Source of the DNA: Scytonema sp. UIC 10036
GTDB taxonomy: Bacteria; Cyanobacteriota; Cyanobacteriia; Cyanobacteriales; Nostocaceae
Direction: 5' to 3'
DNA: 32,193 nucleotides
NCBI RefSeq assembly: GCF_009725235.1
Contig: NZ_WJFC01000156.1
Span: 1 to 32,193 of the forward strand
Both the position numbers and the translations under genes were made by a program. The number at the start of each line of letters is the position of its first letter. The stretch's first letter is position 1. Shown piece after piece: positions 8,875 through 17,711 of the stretch. The notes under the pieces were generated by a model, which worked only from the letters and a program-made list of their open reading frames with translations, made no database searches and was not told the DNA's origin.

Positions 8875-8911
8875 AATTTTATTCTTTTAGAAAGAATGGT
8901 AGTGATTGAAG

Positions 8912-11900
8912 TTATGAAATTGTGGGTAATCGTAAGGGAACCTTAATAATAAACTTTGTTCCTCTACCCAACTCACTTTGGTAATCAATTTCGCCTTTAA
9001 GTTTTTGAGTCACTAAGTTATAAACCAGACTCAATCCCAAACCACTGCCACCTTGACTACGTTTGGTAGTAAAAAAAGGCTCAAAAATTTTACTTAAATT
9101 TTCAGGAGGTATCCCTTTACCATCATCAGAATATTCTAGTTGCAGTTGCTCATCAACTTGCTGGAAACTAAAAACGATTTTTCCACAGTCTTCTTGTTCA
9201 TAAGCATGAATCAAAGAATTCATCAGCAAATTAGTAACAATTTGTGAAAATGCGCCTGGATAAGAATCTAAAACAATATCTTGTTCTCCATAAATCTCAA
9301 TTGTATGTTTACTTGTTTTCAACTTAGGTTTTAATTGTATTAAAATCTCATTGAGGTAATTTTGAAAATTAAACACACGTTGTACTTCACTAGACTGATC
9401 TACTGCCACTTGCTTAAAGCTTTGAATTAACTCTGCTGCTCGATTTAAGTTAATTAAAAGCGTATTACCACTTTGTGTAGTTAATTCAAAAAATTTTTCT
9501 AAATCAGAGCGTTTCATGGCACCACTTTGATATTTGGAACAAAAATCTGAAGTATGTTCTACTAAAGCTGAAGCAACAGTAACACCTATGCCTACTGGGG
9601 TATTAATTTCATGAGCAACACCAGCAACTAATCCCCCTAGCGACGCCATCTTTTCAGCTTCTATTAGCTTACTTTGTGTAGCTTTTAAATTAAGTAATGT
9701 CTCAGATAATTCTTGAGTACGTTTGCCAACTAATTGCTCTAAGTTTTGATTAAATTCTTGTAAGTTCTTGTAAAGTTGAGCATTTTCGATAGCAATAGAA
9801 ATTTGCGAAGATAATAACCTTAAAAGCTCTAGCCTATCTGTAGTAAAAGCTCCTTCTATTAAATTATTTTCTAGATAAAGAATTGCATTTATTTTACCTT
9901 GATATAGTAAAGGCGTACAAAGGATAGATTTAGGTTGAGTAGCTACAATATATGGGTCAGACATAAACTGTCCCTCTTGAGTAGCATTATTTAAAACAAC
10001 ATTTTCTTGAGTGTGAATTACATAGTTGATAATAGCATCTGAAAGTTTTGATTTTTCCTGAGAAGTTGTTTTTGAGACGATCGGGATTGATTGCAGTACA
10101 GTGACATCATCACTATTAACTGCACCTTGAGCTTCAATTAACCATTTTCCTTGTTTTTCTAAAATTAAATAACCTTTTTCAGCACCAGCATTTTCAATGA
10201 CGATCTTCATCAATCTAGTCAGTAAATTGCTCAAAACTATTTCACCAGAAATAGCTTGTGCTGCTTTCATAACTGTAGCTAAATCTAGAGTAACTCCCAT
10301 GCTAGTAGTAGAATCAGCTGTTGTTTGGATAATCTTAGTTTTAGCGCCTGGATTTGTTAATTCTCGACCTAACAAATTTGGATATTTTTCTTCTAAATTT
10401 TTGACTTTACCGGAAGCTCCCCAAAATCTATATTTATAGTGAGCTTTGAGTAAATAAGGTTTAGCAAACTCCTCCTTACCTTTCGCTAACCAGAATTTAG
10501 CTGCTAATTCATTAGCTAGGGCTTCATCGTGAATAAATTCACGCTCTCTAGCTGATAAAATTGCTTTATCATATAACTCCATTGCTTCTGCAACTCTACT
10601 AGAAATGCGGGCAATCTCTGCTTCTACTAACAAATACTTATGTTCAAAGTTGTCTGAGCATTGTTCTGCCCATTTTTTGATTTTATTTTGATTATCTAGC
10701 AATATTCTCCAATAGTTTTCTTTTTCAGATTCAGTAGCAAAGGGATAAAGCGCTGTGAGAATTAAAGAATAATAAAAATAATGATGGCAACTAGAAATAT
10801 GACCCATCAAATAATTAATTTTTTCTACAGCTAAACTCGACCATTTCTTTGCTTCATCGTACTGCTCATAACTATAAATAACCTGAGCTTTAAGAACATA
10901 GTGTTCGCAAATCGCTGCCATGCTCTTATGCTGATAAAATATTTCTAGATACTCTGAATCTCTTAATTCATTTATTTCCCCCATTAAACTCAATGTAGCT
11001 ATTTTATTAGCTAAAATAATATCAGTAGCCCATTGGTTTTGAGTCTTTTCACAGAATAAAATAAAGTTAGCTATTTCTTCTAAAAGAACTTCCAAATTTA
11101 GCCCTTGAAAGAAAAGGGTAATGGTTTGAAACATCCGGTTATATCCTGCCCATTGTAAATTTCCGGACTGCAAACCAATGTTATAACCTTCGTTGTTAAT
11201 ATGAACAGTTGTTTTGATATGATTCATCCAACAATTTAAATAGTTGGCAAATATCACATTATCTTGGCAATTTTGAGCTAAATTATTGGTGAGTTCACTA
11301 AGTTTTAAAGATAGCAATCCAAATTCATATCCAGATTGCGAATCTTCTAATATACAACTCAAAATAATGCCATAACAGGAGTAGCAATAGGAACCACCAG
11401 ACACAAAACCATATTTAAAGGATAGATTAATTGCTTTAATAACAGTAATCTTCCACAAAGTCTGGTGAGAAAAGAATGTTAGTGGACCCATGTTGCCTAA
11501 TACTTTTAAAGCCACTTTGTGTTTTGGAGACTTCATTTTATCTTCATTAATTAATGAAGAAATTTTTCTATCTTTTAAGTATGCTTGAGCCTCCATTATT
11601 TCGGCAGGAAGTATCGCTTCTAAATCTTCTACATTTTGCGGTAAGTTTATTCCTAATAGTGCCAATGCTGCTCGCCCAGCCTGAATTGCCTCTTCATATT
11701 TAGTTAGTAAAGTATACTGCACAATCAGCATATTGTAAACTTCGGCTTTTTCAATAGCTAATTTTGCCTGAGATAATATGAGTTTAATCAAAGCTTCAGA
11801 TTTCTCAAAATTTCCGTTTAGGTATTCAACCTCTGCGCGTTCTTTATAAATTTTGAAAGCTAAACTATAGTCTTGTGTCCATATATCCACACTTAAGCGA

Positions 11901-13693
11901 TCCATTGCTGCGATTAAATATTCTCTAGCAGCAGCATAAGCCATTGAATCTTTAGCTTTTTTACATGCTATCAAGTTTAACTTGGCTATTTCTAACTTTT
12001 GATTTAAATCATTAACTAACTCAATACCGTTATTCAGATGATTGATAATATCAAAAATCTTTTCTTCAAGTTCAGCAGCGTTACTATTTTTAAGTAGTAG
12101 TTGACCAATTTTTAAATGAACTTGCTTTTTATGCTTATCCAGAATGAGCGCATAAGCGGCTTGTTGCACGCGGTCATGCAGAAATTTAAAATTAAAAATT
12201 ACAAGACGAGCAGAGATTACTTCTTCTGAAGTAATTTCTAAGTCAGAAATAGGTAAAGTTAAGCCTTCTTGAATTGCTGGTAAAACATCTTGAAAAGTTG
12301 CAGCTACAGATTTTTCACTAATAATCGAGAGTGAGTGTAAATCAAATGTGTTACCTATACAAGCTGCTAACTGTAAAACTTGCTGTGTTACATCAGGTAG
12401 TTTCTTCAGCTTCCCAATCATTAACTCCACAACATTATCAGTAATTCTCATTGCCTCAATCTTTGAAAAATTCCAGTGCCATAACGCTTGAGTACTCACT
12501 GTGGGAGGTTGCAGAATTAATAGATTTTCTTGATATAAAGTTTGAAGAAATTGATTGATAAAAAAAGGATTACCTGATGTTTTACGCATCACTAATTCAG
12601 CTAAAGGTTGAACGGTTTGAGCATTACTGTGAAGTGTCTCAGTAATTAGCTCGTTAACGTTCTCAATTGCTAAAGGAGTAAGAGTTATATCGTTAATAAT
12701 AGCTGCTTTAGAACGTAGTGAATCAAGGGTCATCAATAGTGGATGTCTGGGGTCAACTTCGTTATCCCGATATGCACCAATTAAAAACAGATAGCGCGTT
12801 TCTTCATCGGTCATCATGACTTCTATTAACTTTAGCGTAGCTAAGTCAGCCCACTGTAAATCATCTAAAAATATGACTAGAGGATGCTCTGGCAAACAGA
12901 ATAAACGGATAAAGTTTTGAAAAACTATATTAAAGCGATTTTGAGCTTCTGAAGTTCCTAGCTCTTGTACTGGAGGTTGTTTACCAATTATCAGTTCAAC
13001 TTCAGGAATAACATCAATAATTATCTGGCCATTAGCACCAAGAGCACCGGAAAGTTTTGCTTGCCATAGATCGAGTTTTTCCTGATTTTCAGTTAATAGT
13101 TGTTTAACCAAGGATCGAAAGGCTTTGACTATGGCTGAATAAGGAATATTACGTTGAAATTGGTCAAACTTACCAGAGATATAATAACCTCTAGATTTAG
13201 TAATTGGTTTATAGATTTCTTGCACTAATGCTGATTTCCCAATACCAGAATATCCTGAGACTAAAATCATCTCTTTTATTCCAGTGCTAACGCGCTCAAA
13301 AGCTGCTAATAATATAGAGACTTCTTGTTCCCGACCATAAAGCTTTTGCGGAATTTGAAATTTACTAGAAAGGTCTTGTTGTGCAATTAAAAAATCTGAA
13401 ATATAACCTTGATTTTGCAATTGTGTTAGGCATATTTCTAAATCAGCAATAATTCCCCAAGTCGTTTGATATCTTTCTTCCACTGTTTTAGCTAACAGTT
13501 TCATCACAATTTTTGAAAGAGGTTTGGGTATTGTTGAATTAATCTCATGGGGTGGAACTGGTTGTTTAGCAATGTGGCAATGGATTGATTCCATTGGATC
13601 GTCGTAGTTACAGGGTAATTGTTGTGTTAGAATTTCATAAAAAGTTACACCAAGCGAGTAAAAATCAGTACGATAGTCCATTGCTCGGTTCAT
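8912..13693 (-). CDS. HstK-type multidomain sensor kinase, Ser/Thr kinase lobe truncated
   Basis: From the first ATG (13693) the 1593-residue product holds: the last part of a Ser/Thr kinase C-lobe (1-95); an AAA_16-type ATPase with P-loop GYSGIGKS (147-154) and Walker B VIFLDDLQWAD; a long helical TPR-like region (about 560-1130); a GAF domain (about 1170-1340); a coiled coil; and a histidine kinase with H-box AGVAHEINTP (His1361), N-box NLLMNSLIHA, SDDGKGIP and GGSGLGLSL. Complete family members begin with a full kinase. Here the catalytic loop and DFG motif are upstream of any usable start, and the N-lobe is frameshifted (13694-14235). The histidine kinase and ATPase look intact, so it may work as a histidine kinase only. 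Confidence 0.9.
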   Translation of the reverse strand: MNRAMDYRTDFYSLGVTFYEILTQQLPCNYDDPMESIHCHIAKQPVPPHEINSTIPKPLSKIVMKLLAKTVEERYQTTWGIIADLEICLTQLQNQGYISDFLIAQQDLSSKFQIPQKLYGREQEVSILLAAFERVSTGIKEMILVSGYSGIGKSALVQEIYKPITKSRGYYISGKFDQFQRNIPYSAIVKAFRSLVKQLLTENQEKLDLWQAKLSGALGANGQIIIDVIPEVELIIGKQPPVQELGTSEAQNRFNIVFQNFIRLFCLPEHPLVIFLDDLQWADLATLKLIEVMMTDEETRYLFLIGAYRDNEVDPRHPLLMTLDSLRSKAAIINDITLTPLAIENVNELITETLHSNAQTVQPLAELVMRKTSGNPFFINQFLQTLYQENLLILQPPTVSTQALWHWNFSKIEAMRITDNVVELMIGKLKKLPDVTQQVLQLAACIGNTFDLHSLSIISEKSVAATFQDVLPAIQEGLTLPISDLEITSEEVISARLVIFNFKFLHDRVQQAAYALILDKHKKQVHLKIGQLLLKNSNAAELEEKIFDIINHLNNGIELVNDLNQKLEIAKLNLIACKKAKDSMAYAAAREYLIAAMDRLSVDIWTQDYSLAFKIYKERAEVEYLNGNFEKSEALIKLILSQAKLAIEKAEVYNMLIVQYTLLTKYEEAIQAGRAALALLGINLPQNVEDLEAILPAEIMEAQAYLKDRKISSLINEDKMKSPKHKVALKVLGNMGPLTFFSHQTLWKITVIKAINLSFKYGFVSGGSYCYSCYGIILSCILEDSQSGYEFGLLSLKLSELTNNLAQNCQDNVIFANYLNCWMNHIKTTVHINNEGYNIGLQSGNLQWAGYNRMFQTITLFFQGLNLEVLLEEIANFILFCEKTQNQWATDIILANKIATLSLMGEINELRDSEYLEIFYQHKSMAAICEHYVLKAQVIYSYEQYDEAKKWSSLAVEKINYLMGHISSCHHYFYYSLILTALYPFATESEKENYWRILLDNQNKIKKWAEQCSDNFEHKYLLVEAEIARISSRVAEAMELYDKAILSAREREFIHDEALANELAAKFWLAKGKEEFAKPYLLKAHYKYRFWGASGKVKNLEEKYPNLLGRELTNPGAKTKIIQTTADSTTSMGVTLDLATVMKAAQAISGEIVLSNLLTRLMKIVIENAGAEKGYLILEKQGKWLIEAQGAVNSDDVTVLQSIPIVSKTTSQEKSKLSDAIINYVIHTQENVVLNNATQEGQFMSDPYIVATQPKSILCTPLLYQGKINAILYLENNLIEGAFTTDRLELLRLLSSQISIAIENAQLYKNLQEFNQNLEQLVGKRTQELSETLLNLKATQSKLIEAEKMASLGGLVAGVAHEINTPVGIGVTVASALVEHTSDFCSKYQSGAMKRSDLEKFFELTTQSGNTLLINLNRAAELIQSFKQVAVDQSSEVQRVFNFQNYLNEILIQLKPKLKTSKHTIEIYGEQDIVLDSYPGAFSQIVTNLLMNSLIHAYEQEDCGKIVFSFQQVDEQLQLEYSDDGKGIPPENLSKIFEPFFTTKRSQGGSGLGLSLVYNLVTQKLKGEIDYQSELGRGTKFIIKVPLRLPTIS

Positions 13694-14235
13694 TCTGCCT
13701 GTTTGTTCTGGAGAAATATAGGCGAGAGTCCCTTCTAGAACATTGGGGTTTTTAATTGTAGGATTTTCATGAGTTAGTATAGTCGAAATGCCAAAATCTA
13801 TAATTTTGACTTGCGATGTATTGTAATTAATAACAATGTTTCCTGGATTAATATCTTTGTGAATAACATTTTTTTTGTGTATATTGCCTAAAATTTTAGT
13901 AATCTTAATAGCTAAATATAAAAATTCAATTATTGTAATTTTTTTGTTTTAAGAATAGATTTTAAGGAATCACACCAAAATCTTCCAAGATGATGACGAG
14001 ACTATTTTGATATTTTTCTAAGCCATAAATCTTAATTACGCCATCCAAATCTAAATTTTTCGTAATTTCATATTCTTGTTTTATATCTCACTAGTGCTGA
14101 TGGAGTGGGATAGTCTTGTTTCAAAAATTTGAGAATGACAGGTTGACGATCTTGGTTTCTCTGGGCTCGATAAACTAGTGAATTATTGCTTTCGTAAATT
14201 TGACTAAAAACTGTATAGCCAGCTAAAGTTAACAT
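13694..14235 (-). pseudogene. Frameshifted N-terminal Ser/Thr kinase domain of the HstK-type gene
   Basis: The original start is likely the ATG at 14235. Frame one (14235-14068) gives 55 residues opening MLTLAGYTVFSQIY and including PVILKFLKQDYPTP, then stops. After a one-base shift at an A-run near 14079, frame two (14078-13962) continues the same fold with QEYEITKNLDLDGVIKIYG and LVIILEDFG, then stops. Between about 13968 and 13937 two further shifts are needed, one at an A7 run, to reach the frame that carries HKDINPGN (catalytic loop), IIDFGIS (DFG) and GTLAYISPEQ and joins the CDS at 13693. That last frame has no ATG, GTG or TTG before 13693. Loss of the kinase domain is the plain reading; homopolymer sequencing errors are the main alternative. 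Confidence 0.85.
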
Positions 14236-14637
14236 AGATAGTAATTACCTTATAGTTCCCTATTTTTTGTATAGGTAAAATATGAAAAATATCAGCAGTC
14301 AGTCAATACAATGTTATTGCAGCTACAGTCAAAAAATGTAACTGTAACTTGAACAATCTAACCTGTTTGCTGAGTCATAAGCTGAGCCTCTTCAAAAAAA
14401 GAAGACTTTTGGTTCTTTTACTAAAATTCCCAAAAGTTTAAGAATCAATCAATTTTAAATAAAACTTAATATTTAGGTGTGAAACAGGTTATAAACGTTC
14501 AAAACTTTTTAGACATTTTCCAAAAGCATACTTGGAGTATTGCAGGTCACTGTTATGTTGCAACCTTGAAATCTTTCGATGCAGTAGAAGTATAAGGCGG
14601 TAGGATTATTAAGTATAAGTAAGAGTAGGTTAGGTGT
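14236..14637. other. Intergenic region between divergent genes
   Basis: This 402-bp AT-rich stretch separates the kinase gene (minus) from the small gene at 14638 (plus) and should hold both promoters. An 8-bp inverted repeat, ACTTTTGG (14405-14412) and CCAAAAGT (14430-14437), is the only structure seen. No credible coding frame is visible. Confidence 0.6.
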
Positions 14638-14919
14638 ATGAATAACGTTAACCCTGAGGAATTCAGTACCAAAGATAATGATATGCCTCTAGAACAAGAG
14701 CTTACAGGTGGTGAACGTGGAAAAAACTACCAAGTTTCTCGGCGATCGCAGTGTGTTACCATTCAGCAAACAGACGGCACAACCATTGTCCACCACTATA
14801 CTCGTGAAGATGGGATAGTCGCGCTCGACCCAGATGTCAGAGAATATTTTCCTAATGCAGAAGCAGTTAACAATGCTTTACGCACACTGATTAACTTGGT
14901 TCCCAAGAAACGCGAGTAA
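14638..14919 (+). CDS. Small conserved protein with RHH-like C-terminus
   Basis: The 93-residue, charged, soluble protein has a middle part (residues about 30-60) of beta character (VTIQQTDGTTIVHHY) and a C-terminus, ALDPDVREYFPNAEAVN, followed by a helix and a basic tail. That C-terminus recalls the ribbon-helix-helix end of BrnA-like antitoxins, but no toxin gene lies beside it and the match is by eye only. It stands in an accessory cluster before the ATPase/TOPRIM pair. The ATG has no strong Shine-Dalgarno site. Confidence 0.65.
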   Translation: MNNVNPEEFSTKDNDMPLEQELTGGERGKNYQVSRRSQCVTIQQTDGTTIVHHYTREDGIVALDPDVREYFPNAEAVNNALRTLINLVPKKRE

Positions 14920-15071
14920 ATGACAATTTTAACTAGCAATAGTATGGGTTAGATGTAACCGCTATCAACCTGTTCTGTATGAGCGAAACTGTCTACTTAG
15001 AGACCAGTATTTTAGGATACCTTACGGCAAGAGCGACTAGAAACCTGATATTGGCACCCTTACGAATTATT

Positions 15072-15076
15072 AGGAG
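15072..15076 (+). promoter_or_regulatory. Shine-Dalgarno site AGGAG for the 65-codon gene
   Basis: AGGAG lies 5 nt before the ATG at 15082 and 8 nt before a second ATG at 15085. The usual spacing favours 15085. Confidence 0.6.
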
Positions 15077-15081
15077 ATTAA

Positions 15082-15279
15082 ATGATGTGGCAAGATGAAA
15101 TTTTAGATGAAATTCACAAAATTCGAGAAGAACACGCTCAATCTTTTAACTATGACTTAGATGCGATGTTTGTAGATTGGCAGAAAAAGCAAGCAGAAAG
15201 TGAAAGAGAAATTGTAAACTTACCACCAAAGCACGGTCTAATAATGCGTTGGAGCCGACAGTCCAAAGGCGATCTGTGA
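15082..15279 (+). CDS. Small acidic conserved protein
   Basis: The 65-residue product begins MMWQDEILDEIHKIREEHA and continues FNYDLDAMFVDWQKKQAES, a short helical protein type common in cyanobacterial genomes, often in accessory regions; its function is not known to me. Homologous sequences as I recall them end near NLPPK, so the last dozen residues here may be added. The stop TGA (15277-15279) is followed at once, in the same frame, by the next reading frame, so read-through would give a 186-residue fusion. Confidence 0.65.
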   Translation: MMWQDEILDEIHKIREEHAQSFNYDLDAMFVDWQKKQAESEREIVNLPPKHGLIMRWSRQSKGDL

Positions 15280-15642
15280 GTGCCAGAGGCGGCTTTTTCC
15301 ATTAATCCATCTCCACCTCCTGAATTAATACATCCAGGTTGGTTATCCATTGATTTTGGTACATCAAGCTCTACTGTAGCTCTCTTTGATCCGCGTACAA
15401 TTTCTTTTTATAATGGCTTATCTCAAGAACAAGAGCAATTCTTAAGAAGGAAGTTTCTCCAATGGTTAGAGTCACCTATACCAGGAGGATTGCCAAATGT
15501 GAGTCATAATGAATGGGAATATTTTGTTAAGCAAATTAGGAAAAATTCTGAACTAGAAGAAACAAGTAGTTTGAGGGAAACGCTCCAAAATGGAAGCACT
15601 TCTCAACTGTTAGAAGTTATTCGCCAAATCGAAAAAATCTAG
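15280..15642 (+). pseudogene. N-terminal fragment of an Hsp70/actin-fold ATPase
   Basis: Residues 18-36 (HPGWLSIDFGTSSSTVALF) carry the phosphate-1 loop of the Hsp70/actin ATPase fold (DFGTSSSTVAL). In cyanobacteria such an N-terminus opens much longer Hsp70-class proteins. Here only 120 residues remain and the phosphate-2, adenosine and substrate-binding parts are absent; the following bases to 15695 do not restore them. The GTG start at 15280 directly follows the upstream TGA and has no Shine-Dalgarno site of its own. It is probably a truncated gene. A small standalone protein translated by reinitiation is the alternative. Confidence 0.55.
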
Positions 15643-15695
15643 CTGTTGAACGTCCTGTGGGAGTAACTAACTTTGGATAGAGAGGGAATGATTAT

Positions 15696-16343
15696 TTATG
15701 GTAAATTGAAAAGAAGTTTTAACCATTCGATAAATGCGATCGCTACTTGAGAGTTTGAATTCAATACTTTTGCTGTAATCGCTTGTCCCATAGGCATACC
15801 TGGTTTTTCCTGCCAAGCCAACCAAGTATGAATTAACGCTTTTGGACGATGAATGAGTGTATAGCGATTGATGTTACTTTGTTCAATTTCTTGTAAAACG
15901 GATTGAGCTTTTGGAAGTAGTTTGTCGTCAGTAGGAATAAGACAAGCAACAAAATCTTCTAACATTCCAGGTAATTGATTGTTAGGCATTAACCAAACTC
16001 CAACCTTTGGTAACTCTGGTGCAGAGTAAACCCAACCCTGATTTGGCGATGCATTGGGAACATCCTGATAACCACTTTCCCTTAATCTATCCCTCAATCC
16101 TTGCCATCTTGCTACTAAATCTCGATCTGCATCCACTACAATTCCCAAGATTTTCAAATTCTTTTCTTTTAGCTTCAATGGCAATCCATCTAAAAGCACC
16201 TCTATTCCTTCTGTTCCCTCTGCTACAGGCACTTCTACAGAAAATTCTTCTGGTAGCTGATATTGATTGCATAAAGACCAAATTACATGGCGATCGTTCT
16301 TCCCTTCGACTAGTAACTGATGAGGTTTGCTTTTCTTAGACAT
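15696..16343 (-). CDS. DUF3226 TOPRIM-domain protein, partner of the upstream ATPase
   Basis: The 215-residue protein shows the TOPRIM pattern: LLVEGKND with Glu13, then ILGIVVDADRD with Asp71, Asp73 and Asp75, followed by VGVWLMPNN and GMLEDF (Glu129, Asp130). TOPRIM domains bind Mg2+ and cut or rejoin nucleic acids. Its ATG overlaps the ATPase stop by one base (TAATG), so the two are translationally coupled. ATPase plus TOPRIM gene pairs are the layout of split OLD-like nucleases and of the PARIS defence system (AriA/AriB, where AriB is a different TOPRIM family). A role in phage or plasmid defence is inferred from that layout, not shown. Confidence 0.88.
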   Translation of the reverse strand: MSKKSKPHQLLVEGKNDRHVIWSLCNQYQLPEEFSVEVPVAEGTEGIEVLLDGLPLKLKEKNLKILGIVVDADRDLVARWQGLRDRLRESGYQDVPNASPNQGWVYSAPELPKVGVWLMPNNQLPGMLEDFVACLIPTDDKLLPKAQSVLQEIEQSNINRYTLIHRPKALIHTWLAWQEKPGMPMGQAITAKVLNSNSQVAIAFIEWLKLLFNLP

Positions 16344-17440
16344 TAGCGAACCTCAATATTTTGCTGTACGGCAATGTTTAATTCTTCAGCTACATACTCA
16401 ACAGCACGAATTTTTCCATACTTCGCATCTAAACGGAATAATTTACCTGCATCGCTATCTTCTACATAATTCAATGCTTCTTGAAAGGCACGAACACAAT
16501 CCCAACTATGAGTTGTGGCAAAAACTTGTATATTCAACCTTTTTGCGATTTCTAAAATTAACCGCCACATATCAGCTTGTACTTCATAATAAAGACCAGT
16601 ATCAATTTCATCAACTAGTAAAAAACCATTTTCAACATTTACGGCAGACATTGCAAGAGTCAAAATACGACGCATTCCATCACCCATACTTCCTAAAGGA
16701 ATGGGCTCGTTCTGTTTGCTGAGTTTGATGATAATGCCACTATTAGAGGTTTGACGGCTAGTAAAACTAATACGCTCCACATCTGGTTCTATAATTTGCA
16801 ATGCTCTCACTACCTCGTCTTCTTTGGGCGTCAGCGTAATTCCATCCCAAATCTCAGCTAATTTACTAAATCTTATATTATCAGTTGTTAAAAACTGACA
16901 ATGCTGTGTTGTTGGAACTAAAGAAAATCGAGACGATTTTGCTAATTTAAAAAATCGCGTTTCTACTAAACCATCTTCTAAGACTGGCACTCGTATTGGT
17001 TGATGCTGTTGATATATGAAATGCAGTTCATACTCTGGTATATCAGTTTCTGATATATCTTCCAATGGTTCTGCTTGTAATGTTATTGGTGATAACTGAA
17101 TATGCAATGATAGAGGACGATCGTTGCTAGATAGGATATCTATACCTTGCTCAAAGTTAAGCTGATGATTCGGAAAAATATGTTTGATTTGGTAACTACG
17201 AGGAGTCAATTTTCCATTGATGGAAAGTGTAGAGCCTTTTAATAGGGCAATTTCACCACGATTATCTAATAACTCTAACAAACATTGAGGATTATTTTGA
17301 TTAGCTAATAGATAAACAGCTTCTAGTAAACTGGTTTTGCCACTGTTGTTACTGCCAACAATAAGATTAACTTGTGCCAATCCATCAATTTGAAAGTCTT
17401 TGAACGAACGGTAGTTGTGAATAGAAAGCTTGCTTAGCAT
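16343..17440 (-). CDS. ABC-type ATPase of the OLD/AAA_15-AAA_21 group
   Basis: The 365-residue protein starts MLSKLSIHNYRSFKDF, the usual opening of OLD/RecF-like ATPases. Walker A is GSNNSGKTS (29-37). The signature region is GSMGDGMRRILTLAMSAVN, Walker B is GFLLVDEIDTGLY and the switch His lies in FATTHSWD. The insert between the lobes (about 90-225) is the variable, possibly sensing part. There is no TOPRIM domain in this chain; it is supplied by the coupled downstream gene. Together they form a split OLD-like module in an accessory cluster. The ATG at 17440 is well supported by family N-termini. Confidence 0.9.
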   Translation of the reverse strand: MLSKLSIHNYRSFKDFQIDGLAQVNLIVGSNNSGKTSLLEAVYLLANQNNPQCLLELLDNRGEIALLKGSTLSINGKLTPRSYQIKHIFPNHQLNFEQGIDILSSNDRPLSLHIQLSPITLQAEPLEDISETDIPEYELHFIYQQHQPIRVPVLEDGLVETRFFKLAKSSRFSLVPTTQHCQFLTTDNIRFSKLAEIWDGITLTPKEDEVVRALQIIEPDVERISFTSRQTSNSGIIIKLSKQNEPIPLGSMGDGMRRILTLAMSAVNVENGFLLVDEIDTGLYYEVQADMWRLILEIAKRLNIQVFATTHSWDCVRAFQEALNYVEDSDAGKLFRLDAKYGKIRAVEYVAEELNIAVQQNIEVR

Positions 17441-17630
17441 TTCAGGAAAAAATAGTTTTAAAGTTCGGGGTAGTTATTATCATAGCTACACTACACTGCC
17501 ACTCCTCTGTTTGCTCTACACTTTTTTTCTGCGCCTAGTACGATTCAATACTTCTATATAAGTTATTAGGGATTTCTAAGAAATCAACTATGTCAGGTTG
17601 TGGAGTGTTTGCTCCTAACCTTTGTCATTT

Positions 17631-17676
17631 AGGAGGCGGAGCCTCCTGTAAGGCATTCCCAGGCAGAGCCTGGGAA
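17631..17676. repeat. Two adjacent hairpin modules
   Basis: Hairpin one is AGGAGGC-GGA-GCCTCCT (17631-17647). Hairpin two is a 9-bp stem TTCCCAGGC-AGA-GCCTGGGAA (17656-17676). The paired short stems with 3-nt loops match dispersed cyanobacterial repeats. They lie 35 bp past the amidase stop codon and about 190 bp before the ATPase start, and no T-run follows. Confidence 0.75.
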
Positions 17677-17711
17677 CGAGATAGACGAGAAAGAAAATGG
17701 GTTTTGGTTGC

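Noticed and set aside
10197..10439. Plus-strand frame within the large sensor kinase gene
   Set aside because: It is antisense to an uninterrupted GAF and linker region, with no ribosome site or known motif.
16007..16722. Plus-strand frames opposite the TOPRIM and ATPase genes
   Set aside because: They lie fully antisense to well supported domains and show no family pattern.
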